IMG/VR virus record: IMGVR_UViG_3300018790_000007
Coordinates: 1 to 26,395 of that record
DNA: 26,395 nt
Strand: one strand, 5' to 3'
DNA from: a virus
Shown piece by piece: positions 1 to 8,597 of this stretch (its first letter is position 1; the number at the start of each line of letters is the position of its first letter). The position numbers and the translations under genes are program-made. The notes beneath the pieces were generated by a model. The model worked only from the letters and a program-made list of their open reading frames with translations, ran no database searches and was not told the DNA's origin.

Positions 1-2268
1 AGGACTCACCTCAGCCTTCAGTCCACCAAACTCATCGAACAAAGCACCTGTCCTAGACTCTGTCTCTGCCCTCCATAGACCCCTGATCTCAGCCTGTACA
101 CCAGCTGGGAGCGTGTCCCAGAAGGCGTGGCCAAGCTCATGGATCATTTCCCTGCGAGCCATAGGCATCGTGGCGAGCTTGTCCGACAAGAAGACCATCG
201 CCTTCCTTCCGTCCGAAGCCCGCTTGTAGTAGGCAACAGCACCCTTTGGAACCTGACCAGATTCAATTAAAGGAGTGATGTCACCCACCTCAAAAGTGAT
301 GGCATTGCGTAGGGCTGGAGATGAGATGCTGTTCCACAGGTTCTGGAAGCCTTGGACAAGCGAGAGCTTCTGAGATGCGCTTGGCGGTGTGTTGCGCTCG
401 GAAGCTAGGATGTATCCCTCTGGTCTTGCCGTTAGTCCACGAAGCTCAGTCTCCCGCATCCCGATCATACGATTAAGTCGGGCTACCCTCTGCGAGGTCT
501 CCTGCTTATTCTCGATCTTGTTACCCTCTGAGTCGTACCTGATAACTTCTCTAGCCGTGTTAGGATCGTACTCGGTTGTGCCAGCGTTAGGGTTTTCGCC
601 GACAAGGATCTGCCTTGCGAGTACACCCTCACGGATCTTGTAAAGCCGTTCGATCTCATTGCTAAGAACAACCTGACGAGCCACGCCACGATCATCTCGT
701 GACACGGATTCTGGGATGATCTGATTGTCTGGGAGAAGTGTTTGATCTGTAACCCTGCCAAGCTGCATCTCACGCTGGGCTTCTGCGATCAGCCTGCGAT
801 CCATCTCCTGCTCTGTCTCTAGGCCAAACTCTTTTGCGATACTGCTGGTTGGAGAGATGATGCGACCCGTGAACTGGGATCGTGTCGCAGTCCTCGGATC
901 TGCTGGGCTAGTGATTGGGTTTAGAAGGGGGCTGTCATCTGTTACGTCACGAACCCTGACTGGCTCACCCGTCCTGAACTCTGCCTCCCACAAAAGACCT
1001 TGAGGGGTATGGAAAGTAAATGTCTCTGTATTGTTTCCATCCGCATCCTGACTAACGCTACGACCAAGGGGTACGCTATTGATCGCAGGGTTCTGGCCAA
1101 TGTCTGGCACTTCTCCAGCAAGCCGATCCCCGAACACAGTCTTGGGGGTTGAGGTTGTCTCAGTTTCCCCAGTCTCAATATCAATCCTCTGCTGTGTGGT
1201 TGTGTTAGCGTTTCTTGCTGCCTCAGTAATCTGTGTCAGTCGTTCTGGAGTTAGTGATGCAGCTAGGTCTGCTTTGCTCTTAAGCTCGTCGGATAGTTTG
1301 TCAGCATAGAAAGCCTCGTTATCACGGGTGATTGCATTCACACCGCCACCGATCAGTCCTCCAGTTACGAGTCCTACCGCACCAGACTGCAGTGCCCCAT
1401 CCATGATTCCCCTGTTCGGATCGTACCCAGCAAACTTAGAGGCAACGAAGTTGTTGGCCATCTGGGCACCAGTCTCCTGTAAGAACTCTTCGGTAGCCCC
1501 CCTGACCACACCACGAAGGATGGATCTCTTGGCAATTCCAGCCGTTAATCTACCAGCAAGACCACCAAGAGGTATTGCCTCTGTCAGTCCGATAGCACCG
1601 CCAGCTAGGGATGATGCCCTCGAAGTAAACTCGTTTGCACCTGCCTGCTTCGCCTCTTCATAGATTGATCCAGCGTTTGTTGCAGCTCCAAGCACAGCTG
1701 CTGTACCAAGTCCGACACCAGTTACTATAGCTGCTGGAGCTTCAGCTGGAACTGCTGCTGCTGCAGCTGCAGCCACACCAAAGAACCCCAGCGCACTTCC
1801 AAGACCTTGGGGCAGTAGGGTATTAATGAAGTCATTGCGTAGGCGAGGATCTTCGATGCCAGTTGTCTGCTTAACACTCTCGTCGATATCCTGTGCGATC
1901 TTATAGATATCACGCTCAGTGACTGGAGTGTTGTCATCGTAGTTTCCGAGAGACTCGCCAATGGCTTGCTGGGCTAGGGCAGCTGCCTTGAAGGCTGATG
2001 TGAAAGTTCCAGATGCGCCCTTGTAGATATTGCCAAGGAATGCAGATCCACGCTCAACCGCACCGAGGTCACCCAGCGCATCCTGCGATGCAATCTTTAC
2101 AAACTCGTCGGAAGCCTGACCAACTTCCTTTTCATCTCTAGGCTCAACCTGCGTGTAATACTCCTGAACGTACTGGGAGTACTTGTTGATCGTATCTACT
2201 TTACCCTCGGTGGGTAATTCTTCGTACCCTACTTGGGCTTTTATGTCATCCCAAGGTGTGATCGCCAT
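1..2268 (-). CDS. Giant internal/ejected virion protein with HELGH metallopeptidase motif (3' end cut by window)
   Basis: This frame is open for 756 codons from ATG at 2268 to base 1 with no stop, so only the N-terminal part is visible. The start lies 2 nt after the stop of the upstream gene. Residues about 151-250 are Ala/Gly-rich and hydrophobic. They are followed by EEFLQETGAQ (about 260-269) and a second Gly-rich stretch (about 291-312). At residues 710-714 is HELGH in the context MIHELGHAFW, the zincin HExxH motif with two zinc histidines and the catalytic Glu. The third zinc ligand would lie downstream of the visible part. Known: very large phage proteins at the end of internal-virion clusters can be packaged and ejected with the DNA (T7 gp16; the polyvalent proteins, some with metallopeptidase domains). 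Inferred: this is such a protein. The frame and the motif are certain; the ejected role is a moderate inference. Confidence 0.85.
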   Translation of the reverse strand, partial: MAITPWDDIKAQVGYEELPTEGKVDTINKYSQYVQEYYTQVEPRDEKEVGQASDEFVKIASQDALGDLGAVERGSAFLGNIYKGASGTFTSAFKAAALAQQAIGESLGNYDDNTPVTERDIYKIAQDIDESVKQTTGIEDPRLRNDFINTLLPQGLGSALGFFGVAAAAAAAVPAEAPAAIVTGVGLGTAAVLGAATNAGSIYEEAKQAGANEFTSRASSLAGGAIGLTEAIPLGGLAGRLTAGIAKRSILRGVVRGATEEFLQETGAQMANNFVASKFAGYDPNRGIMDGALQSGAVGLVTGGLIGGGVNAITRDNEAFYADKLSDELKSKADLAASLTPERLTQITEAARNANTTTQQRIDIETGETETTSTPKTVFGDRLAGEVPDIGQNPAINSVPLGRSVSQDADGNNTETFTFHTPQGLLWEAEFRTGEPVRVRDVTDDSPLLNPITSPADPRTATRSQFTGRIISPTSSIAKEFGLETEQEMDRRLIAEAQREMQLGRVTDQTLLPDNQIIPESVSRDDRGVARQVVLSNEIERLYKIREGVLARQILVGENPNAGTTEYDPNTAREVIRYDSEGNKIENKQETSQRVARLNRMIGMRETELRGLTARPEGYILASERNTPPSASQKLSLVQGFQNLWNSISSPALRNAITFEVGDITPLIESGQVPKGAVAYYKRASDGRKAMVFLSDKLATMPMARREMIHELGHAFWDTLPAGVQAEIRGLWRAETESRTGALFDEFGGLKAEVSP

Positions 2269-2270
2269 GA

Positions 2271-3197
2271 TCAGTTACCAGACTTCAGCTTCTTTTCTTC
2301 CTCGATAATGTCTGCTGCAATTCTACGCATGGCTGCAGTGTTCACATTTCCTTTTGCGTTCTTTTGCCCTTTGACTGATTCAAATTCTTTTTTGAGTGCC
2401 TCGATTTTCATCCTGCTGGCGTTCGCACTTTCAGACGCAATATCTTCTTTGCTACGAACTCGGCGACCAGTGCCACCTCTTGCTGCTGGGTTTTCCGCTG
2501 GTTCAGCAACTCCACTTTCCTGCATCATAGAGTCAACCTGATCACTGGTTGACGAAGGCTTACTTCTCTCAACTGGTACTGGACTCATATCTGCGCCAGT
2601 TGGGGCTGCTTGTCTTGGTGCAGTTGCCTTACTACCAAAGATACCACCAAGAATGCTTGAGTTCTTCTCAGCTGCGATCTCTGGTGCGTTGCCCTTAAAC
2701 ATGGACTTGTAAGCCTCAAGATCTGCAGCGGAATCAAATACTGCCTTAACAGTTGATCCGTCTGCGTCTGTCGTATTGTACTCGAACTTCCCGCCACCAA
2801 GAGACTTTGTCATCATCTTCATTGCATAGTCACTGTTCTGCAGTCGTGCCTGTAACCTTTGCTTTGCAGTGTTATCTTCATCTGTACCGTAGCCACGCTC
2901 CTGCATCATCTTGTCCAGCTTCGACATTTCACCCATAAGGTTAATCTGTTCATCTGAGTGTGCGTTAAGTGCTGCCGTGATTGCCGTGAAAGACCTAGCA
3001 CCCTTTGAAACTGGATCGTTGCCACTGAAAGCACCACCGCCACTAGACCTAGCTGACTGCATTCTTTCTTGAGCTGCAATTCTTTGAGCCTGCATCTCTT
3101 TCTCTGCGTCCAGCTTCCTCTGCGATGTAATCGCATCCAGACCAGAGTTCATCATGTACGCCCCAGCCTGTGCTACTCCTCCGTAATAATCTGGCAT
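2271..3197 (-). CDS. Putative internal virion protein, 308 aa
   Basis: I do not recognise a named family. The N-terminus MPDYYGGVAQAGAYMMNS is followed by a charged helical stretch rich in Gln, Lys and Glu (residues about 28-50). A Gly/Ser loop comes next, then more helical segments, and a Lys/Glu-rich helical C-terminus (EIEALKKEFE-like). There are no signal peptide, membrane span or catalytic motif. It sits between the 342-aa protein and the giant metallopeptidase-motif protein, 2 nt from the latter and 1 nt from the former. That is the position held by internal core proteins gp14-gp16 in T7-like phages. A structural or ejected role is inferred from position and helical composition only. 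Confidence 0.8.
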   Translation of the reverse strand: MPDYYGGVAQAGAYMMNSGLDAITSQRKLDAEKEMQAQRIAAQERMQSARSSGGGAFSGNDPVSKGARSFTAITAALNAHSDEQINLMGEMSKLDKMMQERGYGTDEDNTAKQRLQARLQNSDYAMKMMTKSLGGGKFEYNTTDADGSTVKAVFDSAADLEAYKSMFKGNAPEIAAEKNSSILGGIFGSKATAPRQAAPTGADMSPVPVERSKPSSTSDQVDSMMQESGVAEPAENPAARGGTGRRVRSKEDIASESANASRMKIEALKKEFESVKGQKNAKGNVNTAAMRRIAADIIEEEKKLKSGN

Positions 3198-3198
3198 A

Positions 3199-4227
3199 TT
3201 AAGCTCCGTATCCGCAGATGGCCTTAGCCCTGCGAACTTGTTTTACCTTTGTATCCATCCAGCGTTTGATCCATCCCTTGAGGGTTGCTTTACCACTGAT
3301 GTAATTAGCGATCCGTTCCCCGTGCTTGATGTATCCGTTCAGCATCCACTTCGGTGCCATGCTCAACATCCATTCCCTAAAGATCATCCACTCAGGATTG
3401 TCTTCACCGTAAACCTCACGAGCCACCCAGCACACAAGACCACCGATACCCATTCCCAACCCAGCAATACCTTGAGCTGCGCCAATAATCTGTGCGCCCA
3501 TTGGCTGGTAGGTGGAAGCCTGATAGGCAAGCTGTGCGTTATAGCCAGACATCGCTGTCGAATAGTTCTGTGCGTTGATACCCTGACCCTGCAGATATTG
3601 CTGACCCCCCAAGAAAGCTGCGTTCTGCAGGGGCTGCATTGTGTTAGGCGAGAAGCCAGAGGCACCAGTCGAAGGGCTACCAATCTGTCCGTTGGCAATC
3701 GGGGCGAGTCCAAGATAGCTCTGCGTATTTGCGATCCGTTGCTGTTGGAGCTGTTGGCCTACATTAAACTTAGCAAGAACTTCGGCAGCACTGGCTGCGT
3801 TACCATACATGTTTCCACGAGCTGCCTGAGAGGAGCGGATATCCTGTTCTGCTGTGCGAGCCTGATCGGCTGAGAGGCTAGATCCCAAAGCAAGTTCGCT
3901 AGAGATCTTTTCACCGAGCTGTTGGTTGGCCTTAAACCGCTCGGGGTCTGTCATCTCCAAGATTCTGCGTTGTTCTGCTACTGCATCGGTGCCGTATCTT
4001 TTTGAAAGTGTAATTGCGTTTTCGACCTGTGCGTCTGAGGTCTTACGCATGATATCAATATCTGTGGGTATGCTGGCTTCTTTGCCTTTCCTATATGCTT
4101 CTAGTGTTAATGGATACCCTGTAGTTGCGTAGTATTCCATCGACTCCTTGTTCGCAGCTCCAGTATCTGCGGGAGACACTGAGGGCGGGGGCGGGGGTGC
4201 AGGAGGAGGTGAAGGAGGTGAACCCAT
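3199..4227 (-). CDS. Putative internal virion protein with proline-rich N-terminus and CWVAREVYG C-terminal motif, 342 aa
   Basis: The N-terminus is strikingly proline-rich (MGSPPSPPPAPPPPPSVSP). It is followed by a long helical Gln/Ala-rich region (residues about 40-170), a Gly/Gln/Asn-rich linker, and a short hydrophobic glycine stretch (GAAQGIAGLGMGIGGL). The C-terminal domain starts CWVAREVYGEDNPEW and continues with FREWML and KHGERIA. From memory, similar Cys-x-x-AREVYG blocks end many phage virion-associated proteins, but I cannot name a Pfam entry. The gene lies in the internal-virion cluster, 1 nt upstream of the 308-aa gene. A membrane-active or core role like T7 gp14 is possible from the Gly/Ala stretch and the position, but it is inference. 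Confidence 0.82.
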   Translation of the reverse strand: MGSPPSPPPAPPPPPSVSPADTGAANKESMEYYATTGYPLTLEAYRKGKEASIPTDIDIMRKTSDAQVENAITLSKRYGTDAVAEQRRILEMTDPERFKANQQLGEKISSELALGSSLSADQARTAEQDIRSSQAARGNMYGNAASAAEVLAKFNVGQQLQQQRIANTQSYLGLAPIANGQIGSPSTGASGFSPNTMQPLQNAAFLGGQQYLQGQGINAQNYSTAMSGYNAQLAYQASTYQPMGAQIIGAAQGIAGLGMGIGGLVCWVAREVYGEDNPEWMIFREWMLSMAPKWMLNGYIKHGERIANYISGKATLKGWIKRWMDTKVKQVRRAKAICGYGA

Positions 4228-4240
4228 ATTAGTTTGTTAT

Positions 4241-4684
4241 CTATAACTGTTTAGAAGACGAAAGCAGTCGGGTCAAGCCTTTATAAGAGAGTCTGGATAG
4301 GACTGGAAACGGGTACTCTTTTATAACCCCACCAAGGTGATTCCTTCTGGCAGCAAACTTTGGCCTATCCCCCCATACGGTAAGCAGTAGGTCTATTAGT
4401 CTAGCAAGGTTCTCTGCCTTCGGGGCTATGACCAGCTCGATCCAGCATATGTCGCAGTAGGGGTCGCTGTAGTATGGGTCTTCTATAGCCCTTTGGACGG
4501 TGTCAACAAACCTGACCATAGCCATAGCCTCTATCCCGTCCTTGCCCTTAATGTAGCCAAGCAGCTTGTTTTCACGGTACCACCGCATCCAAGGCTTGAA
4601 GTCGCCCCAACACATTGAGGGGCTGTAGTGTTCCTGAACGAACGACTGAATCGAGTCTAAGTCTTCCTCAAACCCCGAGGCCAC
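4241..4684 (-). CDS. Small virion-associated protein, 147 aa, GTG start (possible T7 gp13 positional analogue)
   Basis: Translation starts at GTG 4684, overlapping the preceding gene by 17 nt. AGAGGA lies a suitable distance upstream, and the next in-frame ATG is 23 codons later, so GTG is preferred. The protein is compact and mixed alpha/beta: Trp/Tyr-rich near residues 25-40, an IELVIAPKAENLARL-type strand-helix near 85-100, and a basic C-terminus. The topology is vaguely reminiscent of GNAT-like small phage proteins, but no acetyl-CoA loop is clear. It sits directly after the nozzle-like gene and the 88-aa gene, where T7-like phages encode gp13. Function unknown; the gp13 analogy is positional only. 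Confidence 0.75.
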   Translation of the reverse strand: MASGFEEDLDSIQSFVQEHYSPSMCWGDFKPWMRWYRENKLLGYIKGKDGIEAMAMVRFVDTVQRAIEDPYYSDPYCDICWIELVIAPKAENLARLIDLLLTVWGDRPKFAARRNHLGGVIKEYPFPVLSRLSYKGLTRLLSSSKQL

Positions 4685-4934
4685 GCTGATCCTCTGGAAC
4701 CGAGTAATCTGTTATAGCAGTCTTACGAAGGGGGTTGGTATCACGGTAGTACTGATTAACCATCTTGTACCACTCGTTGCGCTGGGCATTGGAGGACTCA
4801 ATCATCTCTTTAGTTCTAGGAATGTAAACCTCTTGACGCTCCTTCTCGTAAGCCTCTCTACGCCTCTTTTGATCTGAACGATCATCAACGTAAGGGTCTG
4901 GTGCTGGTGCTGGCGATGATCCTCCTCCTCCCAT
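4668..4934 (-). CDS. Small charged phage protein, 88 aa
   Basis: A short hydrophilic protein beginning MGGGGSSPAPAPDPYVDD, a flexible Gly/Pro leader typical of small virion-associated proteins. A strongly charged helix follows (DQKRRREAYEKERQEV), then a Tyr/Asn/Arg-rich C-terminal half. It overlaps the next gene by 17 nt and follows the nozzle-like gene, so it is part of the tail/internal-protein operon. No catalytic motif, signal or membrane segment is visible. I do not recognise a function. The Gly/Pro leader resembles the proline-rich start of the 342-aa protein two genes downstream. Confidence 0.72.
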   Translation of the reverse strand: MGGGGSSPAPAPDPYVDDRSDQKRRREAYEKERQEVYIPRTKEMIESSNAQRNEWYKMVNQYYRDTNPLRKTAITDYSVPEDQRGLGV

Positions 4935-4969
4935 ATATATGTTTCTGTATGCCTAGCAGTTGGCAGATG

Positions 4970-6574
4970 TCAAGTGACTAGGTATGGCTGCAGGTATGCG
5001 GATATGGACATGCCACGGACGGCCAGATACCCAGAGGCCGAGCTGACCCTGAACATGATCTCCCTGAAGTAGTCCAGATCGATCATAGTGTCACCATGAG
5101 TCTGGATTGGCGGGAAGCCGTCCATGTACTGCGGAAGGTTGAACGGCAGGTTAAGAGGTGAGCTTGCTGTTGGCACAGTGCTGAGTGTCTCCCAGTCCCC
5201 GTTGTCCATTGAGTATTCAATCGTGGCAACGGCATCTGAGTTGTAGAACTCGATCTCGCTCTTGTTACCCAGCTTTCTCGAGCCAGCTTCGGCGAATGTC
5301 ATTCCTCTTGTGGCAATGCTCGTCGGGATTCCGACCCCGCCAGCGTTCGGCGTGGATGCGTCATCAGAATATGTAAGAGCAGTTGAAGAGCCAAAGTTAT
5401 GTCCCCTTCTCCACATGTAAATCCTCCCGCTTCGATCTCCAATCACGAGGCCAGTAAACAGTGCAGTTGCAGCAACTGTATTCGGTAGCGTGATCCCGTT
5501 GGATGCCTGAACTCCAGAATACGGATAGAACCTGCCAGACCACTCACCAACCCAGCATTTGTTGGATGTATCAAAAGCAACTGTGATAGTACCACCTGTC
5601 ACCGTCTTTGCGGAAAGGATCACCGTGTTCTCGTGGAATACCATCGAGATTTCGCTGGGCTGGGTAATATCGATCTGCTTGATCTTATCTTCGATTGGTA
5701 GCGATATCGGAAGACTGACCGCTTGCTCCTGTCCTTGGAGTGTACGACTTAGAAGCCGAACTCCGTCACGGGACATAAACATAACATCAGATCCGACCCT
5801 AAGCGTTGCCGACTGGCTCAGGGCACCGTTGGCGTTCTCAACTGTTTCGACTGAGAAACCACCAGCAGATGTCTGGGTAATACCACTTACAACAAATACC
5901 CTGTTCTCCTTAAATACTGCGATACGGTCACCCGTCCACTCGACGATTGCAGTAATCGGAGAAGAGTCTCCACCTATCCTAATTGCATTTGTTGCGGTAT
6001 CAAAGTTTGATGTCAGGAAATCTCCCACATAAAGCGTGTCTGGGTTACTTGCGGTTACGGCAAATAGCCTTCCCCTCGTACTGATCAGTCTATTAATCCC
6101 AGCGGGTGCTGATACGGCTCCAGAAGTTGCTATAGTTGTTACGGCAGTGCCGTCCCAGAACTTAAGCTGACCACCAGCAGATCCGTCGATAAAGTAGAGC
6201 TTATCTGCTACCGTAGCCGTATAGACCCTGTTACCAGATGTATATGCAGATGATGCGCCCGTCTGCCATCCCGTAGCCCAAGTTGAAAGGTACTTAAGAT
6301 CCCCGCCAAAGAATGCAACCAGCTGTGTTGTGCTTGTATTCCTGTAGGAGGCAAGACCGCTAATATAGGAGTTAACCCCAGTGGAAGGAGTGAGAACAAG
6401 GCCAAGCCTAGTATGAACAAGCCCGTTCTCGTCTAACTCGACATTGACCAGACTTGTACACTGGTTCTCACCCAAGATCCTCGCCTGAGTGTTGGAGTCT
6501 TCCCCACCGCTAAACTGCCTCTGCCCGTCGAAGACCAGAGGCGTATCTAGGGCTTCGTCAAAAATAATAGGCAT
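4970..6574 (-). CDS. Tail hub/nozzle beta-propeller-like protein, 534 aa
   Basis: This large, almost all-beta protein shows successive blade-like strands: LYFIDG near residue 130, GRLFAV near 170, DRIAVFKENRVFVV near 215-230, DVMFMSRDGVRLL near 265, and GRIYMWRRG near 375. Each pairs a short hydrophobic strand with an Asp/Gly turn. That arrangement is characteristic of podovirus tail-hub proteins such as P22 gp10 and the T7 gp12 nozzle, which close the bottom of the tail. Its position immediately after the adaptor-like gene (3 nt gap) and before the internal-protein genes fits. I saw no enzymatic residues. The exact family (gp10-like or gp12-like) cannot be settled by eye, but a tail-nozzle or hub role is well supported. 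Confidence 0.8.
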   Translation of the reverse strand: MPIIFDEALDTPLVFDGQRQFSGGEDSNTQARILGENQCTSLVNVELDENGLVHTRLGLVLTPSTGVNSYISGLASYRNTSTTQLVAFFGGDLKYLSTWATGWQTGASSAYTSGNRVYTATVADKLYFIDGSAGGQLKFWDGTAVTTIATSGAVSAPAGINRLISTRGRLFAVTASNPDTLYVGDFLTSNFDTATNAIRIGGDSSPITAIVEWTGDRIAVFKENRVFVVSGITQTSAGGFSVETVENANGALSQSATLRVGSDVMFMSRDGVRLLSRTLQGQEQAVSLPISLPIEDKIKQIDITQPSEISMVFHENTVILSAKTVTGGTITVAFDTSNKCWVGEWSGRFYPYSGVQASNGITLPNTVAATALFTGLVIGDRSGRIYMWRRGHNFGSSTALTYSDDASTPNAGGVGIPTSIATRGMTFAEAGSRKLGNKSEIEFYNSDAVATIEYSMDNGDWETLSTVPTASSPLNLPFNLPQYMDGFPPIQTHGDTMIDLDYFREIMFRVSSASGYLAVRGMSISAYLQPYLVT

Positions 6575-6577
6575 GGC

Positions 6578-7288
6578 TTATTGGAAGCTGATCGTGCTTC
6601 CCCCGTAGTCCCAGTCATCACGGCTCCACTCACCGTTAAACGCAGCTGAGACCTCGAAGCGGGATGCGCCCTGAGAACGCTCGACGTTGCGGGCTAATGA
6701 TAAAAGAGTAAGGGCTTCGGACTGTTTGGCCTGAGCCTTGGCGTAAGCCTGCTTGTATTCCAGCATGTCGGCCTCGACAAGTGTAAGCAGTGCCTGCTCT
6801 GCGGTATTGATCACACATACATCGTCATCCTGCTCCATCGAGCGGTAGGCAGACACACCGTTGTTTGTTACACGGATCTTAGTCTTGCAGAGGACAGAGA
6901 GTGTTCCCGCTTCGGAAGAAGCACTTAACAGCTGTATTCTGATATTGCCAGCGTCAGACCTTGAAAGGATCACGAAGGATGTTGTATTGCCAGAATCGGT
7001 GAAAGAGCTTGGTGACATCATAAATGCCGAGCCGTAGTTGGCTGGGTCGATTGCGGTTGTGCCGATCTTGACTGCGACAGGAAGATCCATGTTCGTGTCA
7101 GAGATTGTGACAATAGAGCTTCCAGAGCTGATGGCCTGAGTGGTCACGGCCATGCTGTTTGCCCAGAGCTGGCTGTCCCAGATCATCTGGTAGCGGTTCT
7201 TACAAAATGTTTTAACAGCAGCTACGGCACCAGCGGAGGTGTCGTGGGTCTTGATGCAGACTTGGTTGGCGATCTGGTCGAGGGTCAT
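6578..7288 (-). CDS. Head-tail adaptor-like protein (T7 gp11 / P22 gp4-like role), 236 aa
   Basis: The N-terminal helix MTLDQIANQVCIKTHDTSAG, then VKTFCKNRYQMIWDSQLW, is the usual opening of podovirus adaptor proteins, which form a ring under the portal. The middle (residues about 50-140) is beta-rich, and a long C-terminal helix (about 165-205, ADMLEYKQAYAKAQAKQSEA) follows. The C-terminal tail is acidic and aromatic (WSRDDWDYGG). Its length is close to that of known adaptors. It lies directly upstream of the nozzle-like gene, matching the gp11-gp12 order of T7. A head-tail joining role is inferred from fold pattern and order; I saw no diagnostic motif that proves it. Confidence 0.72.
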   Translation of the reverse strand: MTLDQIANQVCIKTHDTSAGAVAAVKTFCKNRYQMIWDSQLWANSMAVTTQAISSGSSIVTISDTNMDLPVAVKIGTTAIDPANYGSAFMMSPSSFTDSGNTTSFVILSRSDAGNIRIQLLSASSEAGTLSVLCKTKIRVTNNGVSAYRSMEQDDDVCVINTAEQALLTLVEADMLEYKQAYAKAQAKQSEALTLLSLARNVERSQGASRFEVSAAFNGEWSRDDWDYGGSTISFQ

Positions 7289-7507
7289 TTATCCCTCGCT
7301 GGGTTCGTCGGTGGGGGTTGCTTCTTCAGCTACTGGAGCTACTTCTTCAACAACAGGCAGTTGGGGTTCGTCAGCAGGGAGCGGTTCGTTGCCTTCGGAC
7401 AGCCATTTTAGGTAGGCTTGGTAGTCGGTGTTGGCTGGGTCGAATGGGACGCAGGCGTTGTCATAAGTTCTCCTTACAACATTTTCAAATAATGTTTTTT
7501 TGTACAT
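7289..7507 (-). CDS. Small phage protein with YxxYLKWLxEGNxP motif, 72 aa
   Basis: The frame extends up to ATG 7540, but the ATG at 7507 lies 1 nt after the TAA of the upstream fiber gene and gives MYKKTLFENVVRRTYDNACV. That matches the usual N-terminus of a widespread small phage protein family, so I prefer 7507. The core FDPANTDYQAYLKWLSEGNE is the recognisable block, seen in many short proteins and leader domains next to phage fibers. The C-terminus is a flexible Pro/Glu/Val/Ala run (EEVAPVAEEATPTDEPSEG). Its position after the last fiber gene suggests fiber assembly or attachment, but the function is not established. Confidence 0.72.
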   Translation of the reverse strand: MYKKTLFENVVRRTYDNACVPFDPANTDYQAYLKWLSEGNEPLPADEPQLPVVEEVAPVAEEATPTDEPSEG

Positions 7508-7508
7508 A

Positions 7509-8597
7509 TTAAAGCTCTGCTGATAATTTCGGTGTTCCATTTAATATCAGTTGTGCTGGTGATATAGCACTTGGGTTTCCAGTAGCTCCAATTCTAAAAG
7601 AGTATTTTGTTAAAGCAAAACTTGATGTCGCAGTATTAAGTGCTGCGCTAGACGTTGCATTCCAAAATGTTCCTACTGTTGTTCCAAATTCACCAGTCGG
7701 CAATGCTCTCATTGTTACTGGGAGCGATAGTGACGCTGATTGGGTATTTCCATTCAAGAAATGTGAGTTAACTATTGTGTCCGTTCCTGTTCCAAATTCA
7801 TAAGCTATAAAATACCTCTGACACAACGCCAACTCCGTACCAATCGGCCTACGCTCAAAGTCGGTTGCGGTTGAGCCTGCTTCGAGTTGGACTCCCGTGA
7901 TGTAGAAGGTGGCTCCGTTAGTGCCGACTACTGAAGTTGCTCCTGTGGTCGAAAGAAAAAAACCACCAGCCCAAGCCCCAGCAGTTCCGCTATTCGTGCT
8001 TCCAGCACCCAGCCCAAGTGCTAACCATATTCCAGCACCATTACCTGTTTCCCATGTTCCAGTTGTATCGCCAGATACTGTTATTGTTTTTTGTTCCCAT
8101 GTATTCGCAGAAGATATGCTGTAACTAAATGGATAAGAACGGTTATTCGCCGAGTTTCTTAGCGATCCTCCAAATGTTCCAGTTAAAGAGCTTCTCACCC
8201 AAAATGACACTGTTACAGTTTTGGCTGACGCTGTACCCCATGCTAAATCAGAGATATTAAGACCTTCAAGAGCGTGTTGCACCAAGAAGAAATCTGACGA
8301 TGTAACCGAATACGAAGATTGTGATGTCACTCCTAGGTAGTTTGTAAACCCACTTGGAGGAGTTACAGATCCAGCATTCTGCTGTGCAATTAACTTTCCG
8401 CTAGTGGATTGAGATACTTGGAATCGGTCGACGACATACCCATTGATTGTATTTGCTGTAGCAGCCCCAGCGAATCTCTGGTCAATCCGCATATCCCCAT
8501 TGATGATACGGTTGCGGAAGCCAGTCTGAGCAGAGGTTTTCTGTAGACTGCCGTCATTGAAGGTTACGCCGTTTGTGCCGTTGATGGATACGCTCAT
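7509..8597 (-). CDS. Tail fiber / receptor-binding protein with carbohydrate-binding-like domain, 362 aa
   Basis: The start MSVSINGTNGVTFNDGS is a typical fiber N-terminal segment. FRNRIINGDMRIDQR (about 27-41) then opens a large jelly-roll-like domain with VSFWVRSSLTG, WEQKTITVSGDTTGTW and an exit motif TDFERRPIGTELALCQRYF (about 245-263). This combination recurs in phage fiber and receptor-binding proteins and resembles carbohydrate-binding modules. A small Ser/Thr-rich beta domain completes the protein. The gene overlaps the 44-aa gene by ATGA and is the most downstream of three fiber genes. Contact with host-surface glycans is an inference from the fold pattern. Confidence 0.85.
   Translation of the reverse strand: MSVSINGTNGVTFNDGSLQKTSAQTGFRNRIINGDMRIDQRFAGAATANTINGYVVDRFQVSQSTSGKLIAQQNAGSVTPPSGFTNYLGVTSQSSYSVTSSDFFLVQHALEGLNISDLAWGTASAKTVTVSFWVRSSLTGTFGGSLRNSANNRSYPFSYSISSANTWEQKTITVSGDTTGTWETGNGAGIWLALGLGAGSTNSGTAGAWAGGFFLSTTGATSVVGTNGATFYITGVQLEAGSTATDFERRPIGTELALCQRYFIAYEFGTGTDTIVNSHFLNGNTQSASLSLPVTMRALPTGEFGTTVGTFWNATSSAALNTATSSFALTKYSFRIGATGNPSAISPAQLILNGTPKLSAEL

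Noticed and set aside
3238-3873. Plus-strand 211-aa open frame
   Set aside because: Antisense to the 342-aa virion protein, no ribosome site, composition of a shadow frame.
5559-6032. Plus-strand 157-aa open frame
   Set aside because: Antisense to the beta-propeller-like nozzle gene with no ribosome site or recognisable motif.
7508-7540. Longer 83-aa version of the small YLKWLxEGN protein starting at 7540
   Set aside because: The extension lies inside the fiber gene, lacks a ribosome site, and the family's typical N-terminus begins at the ATG at 7507.
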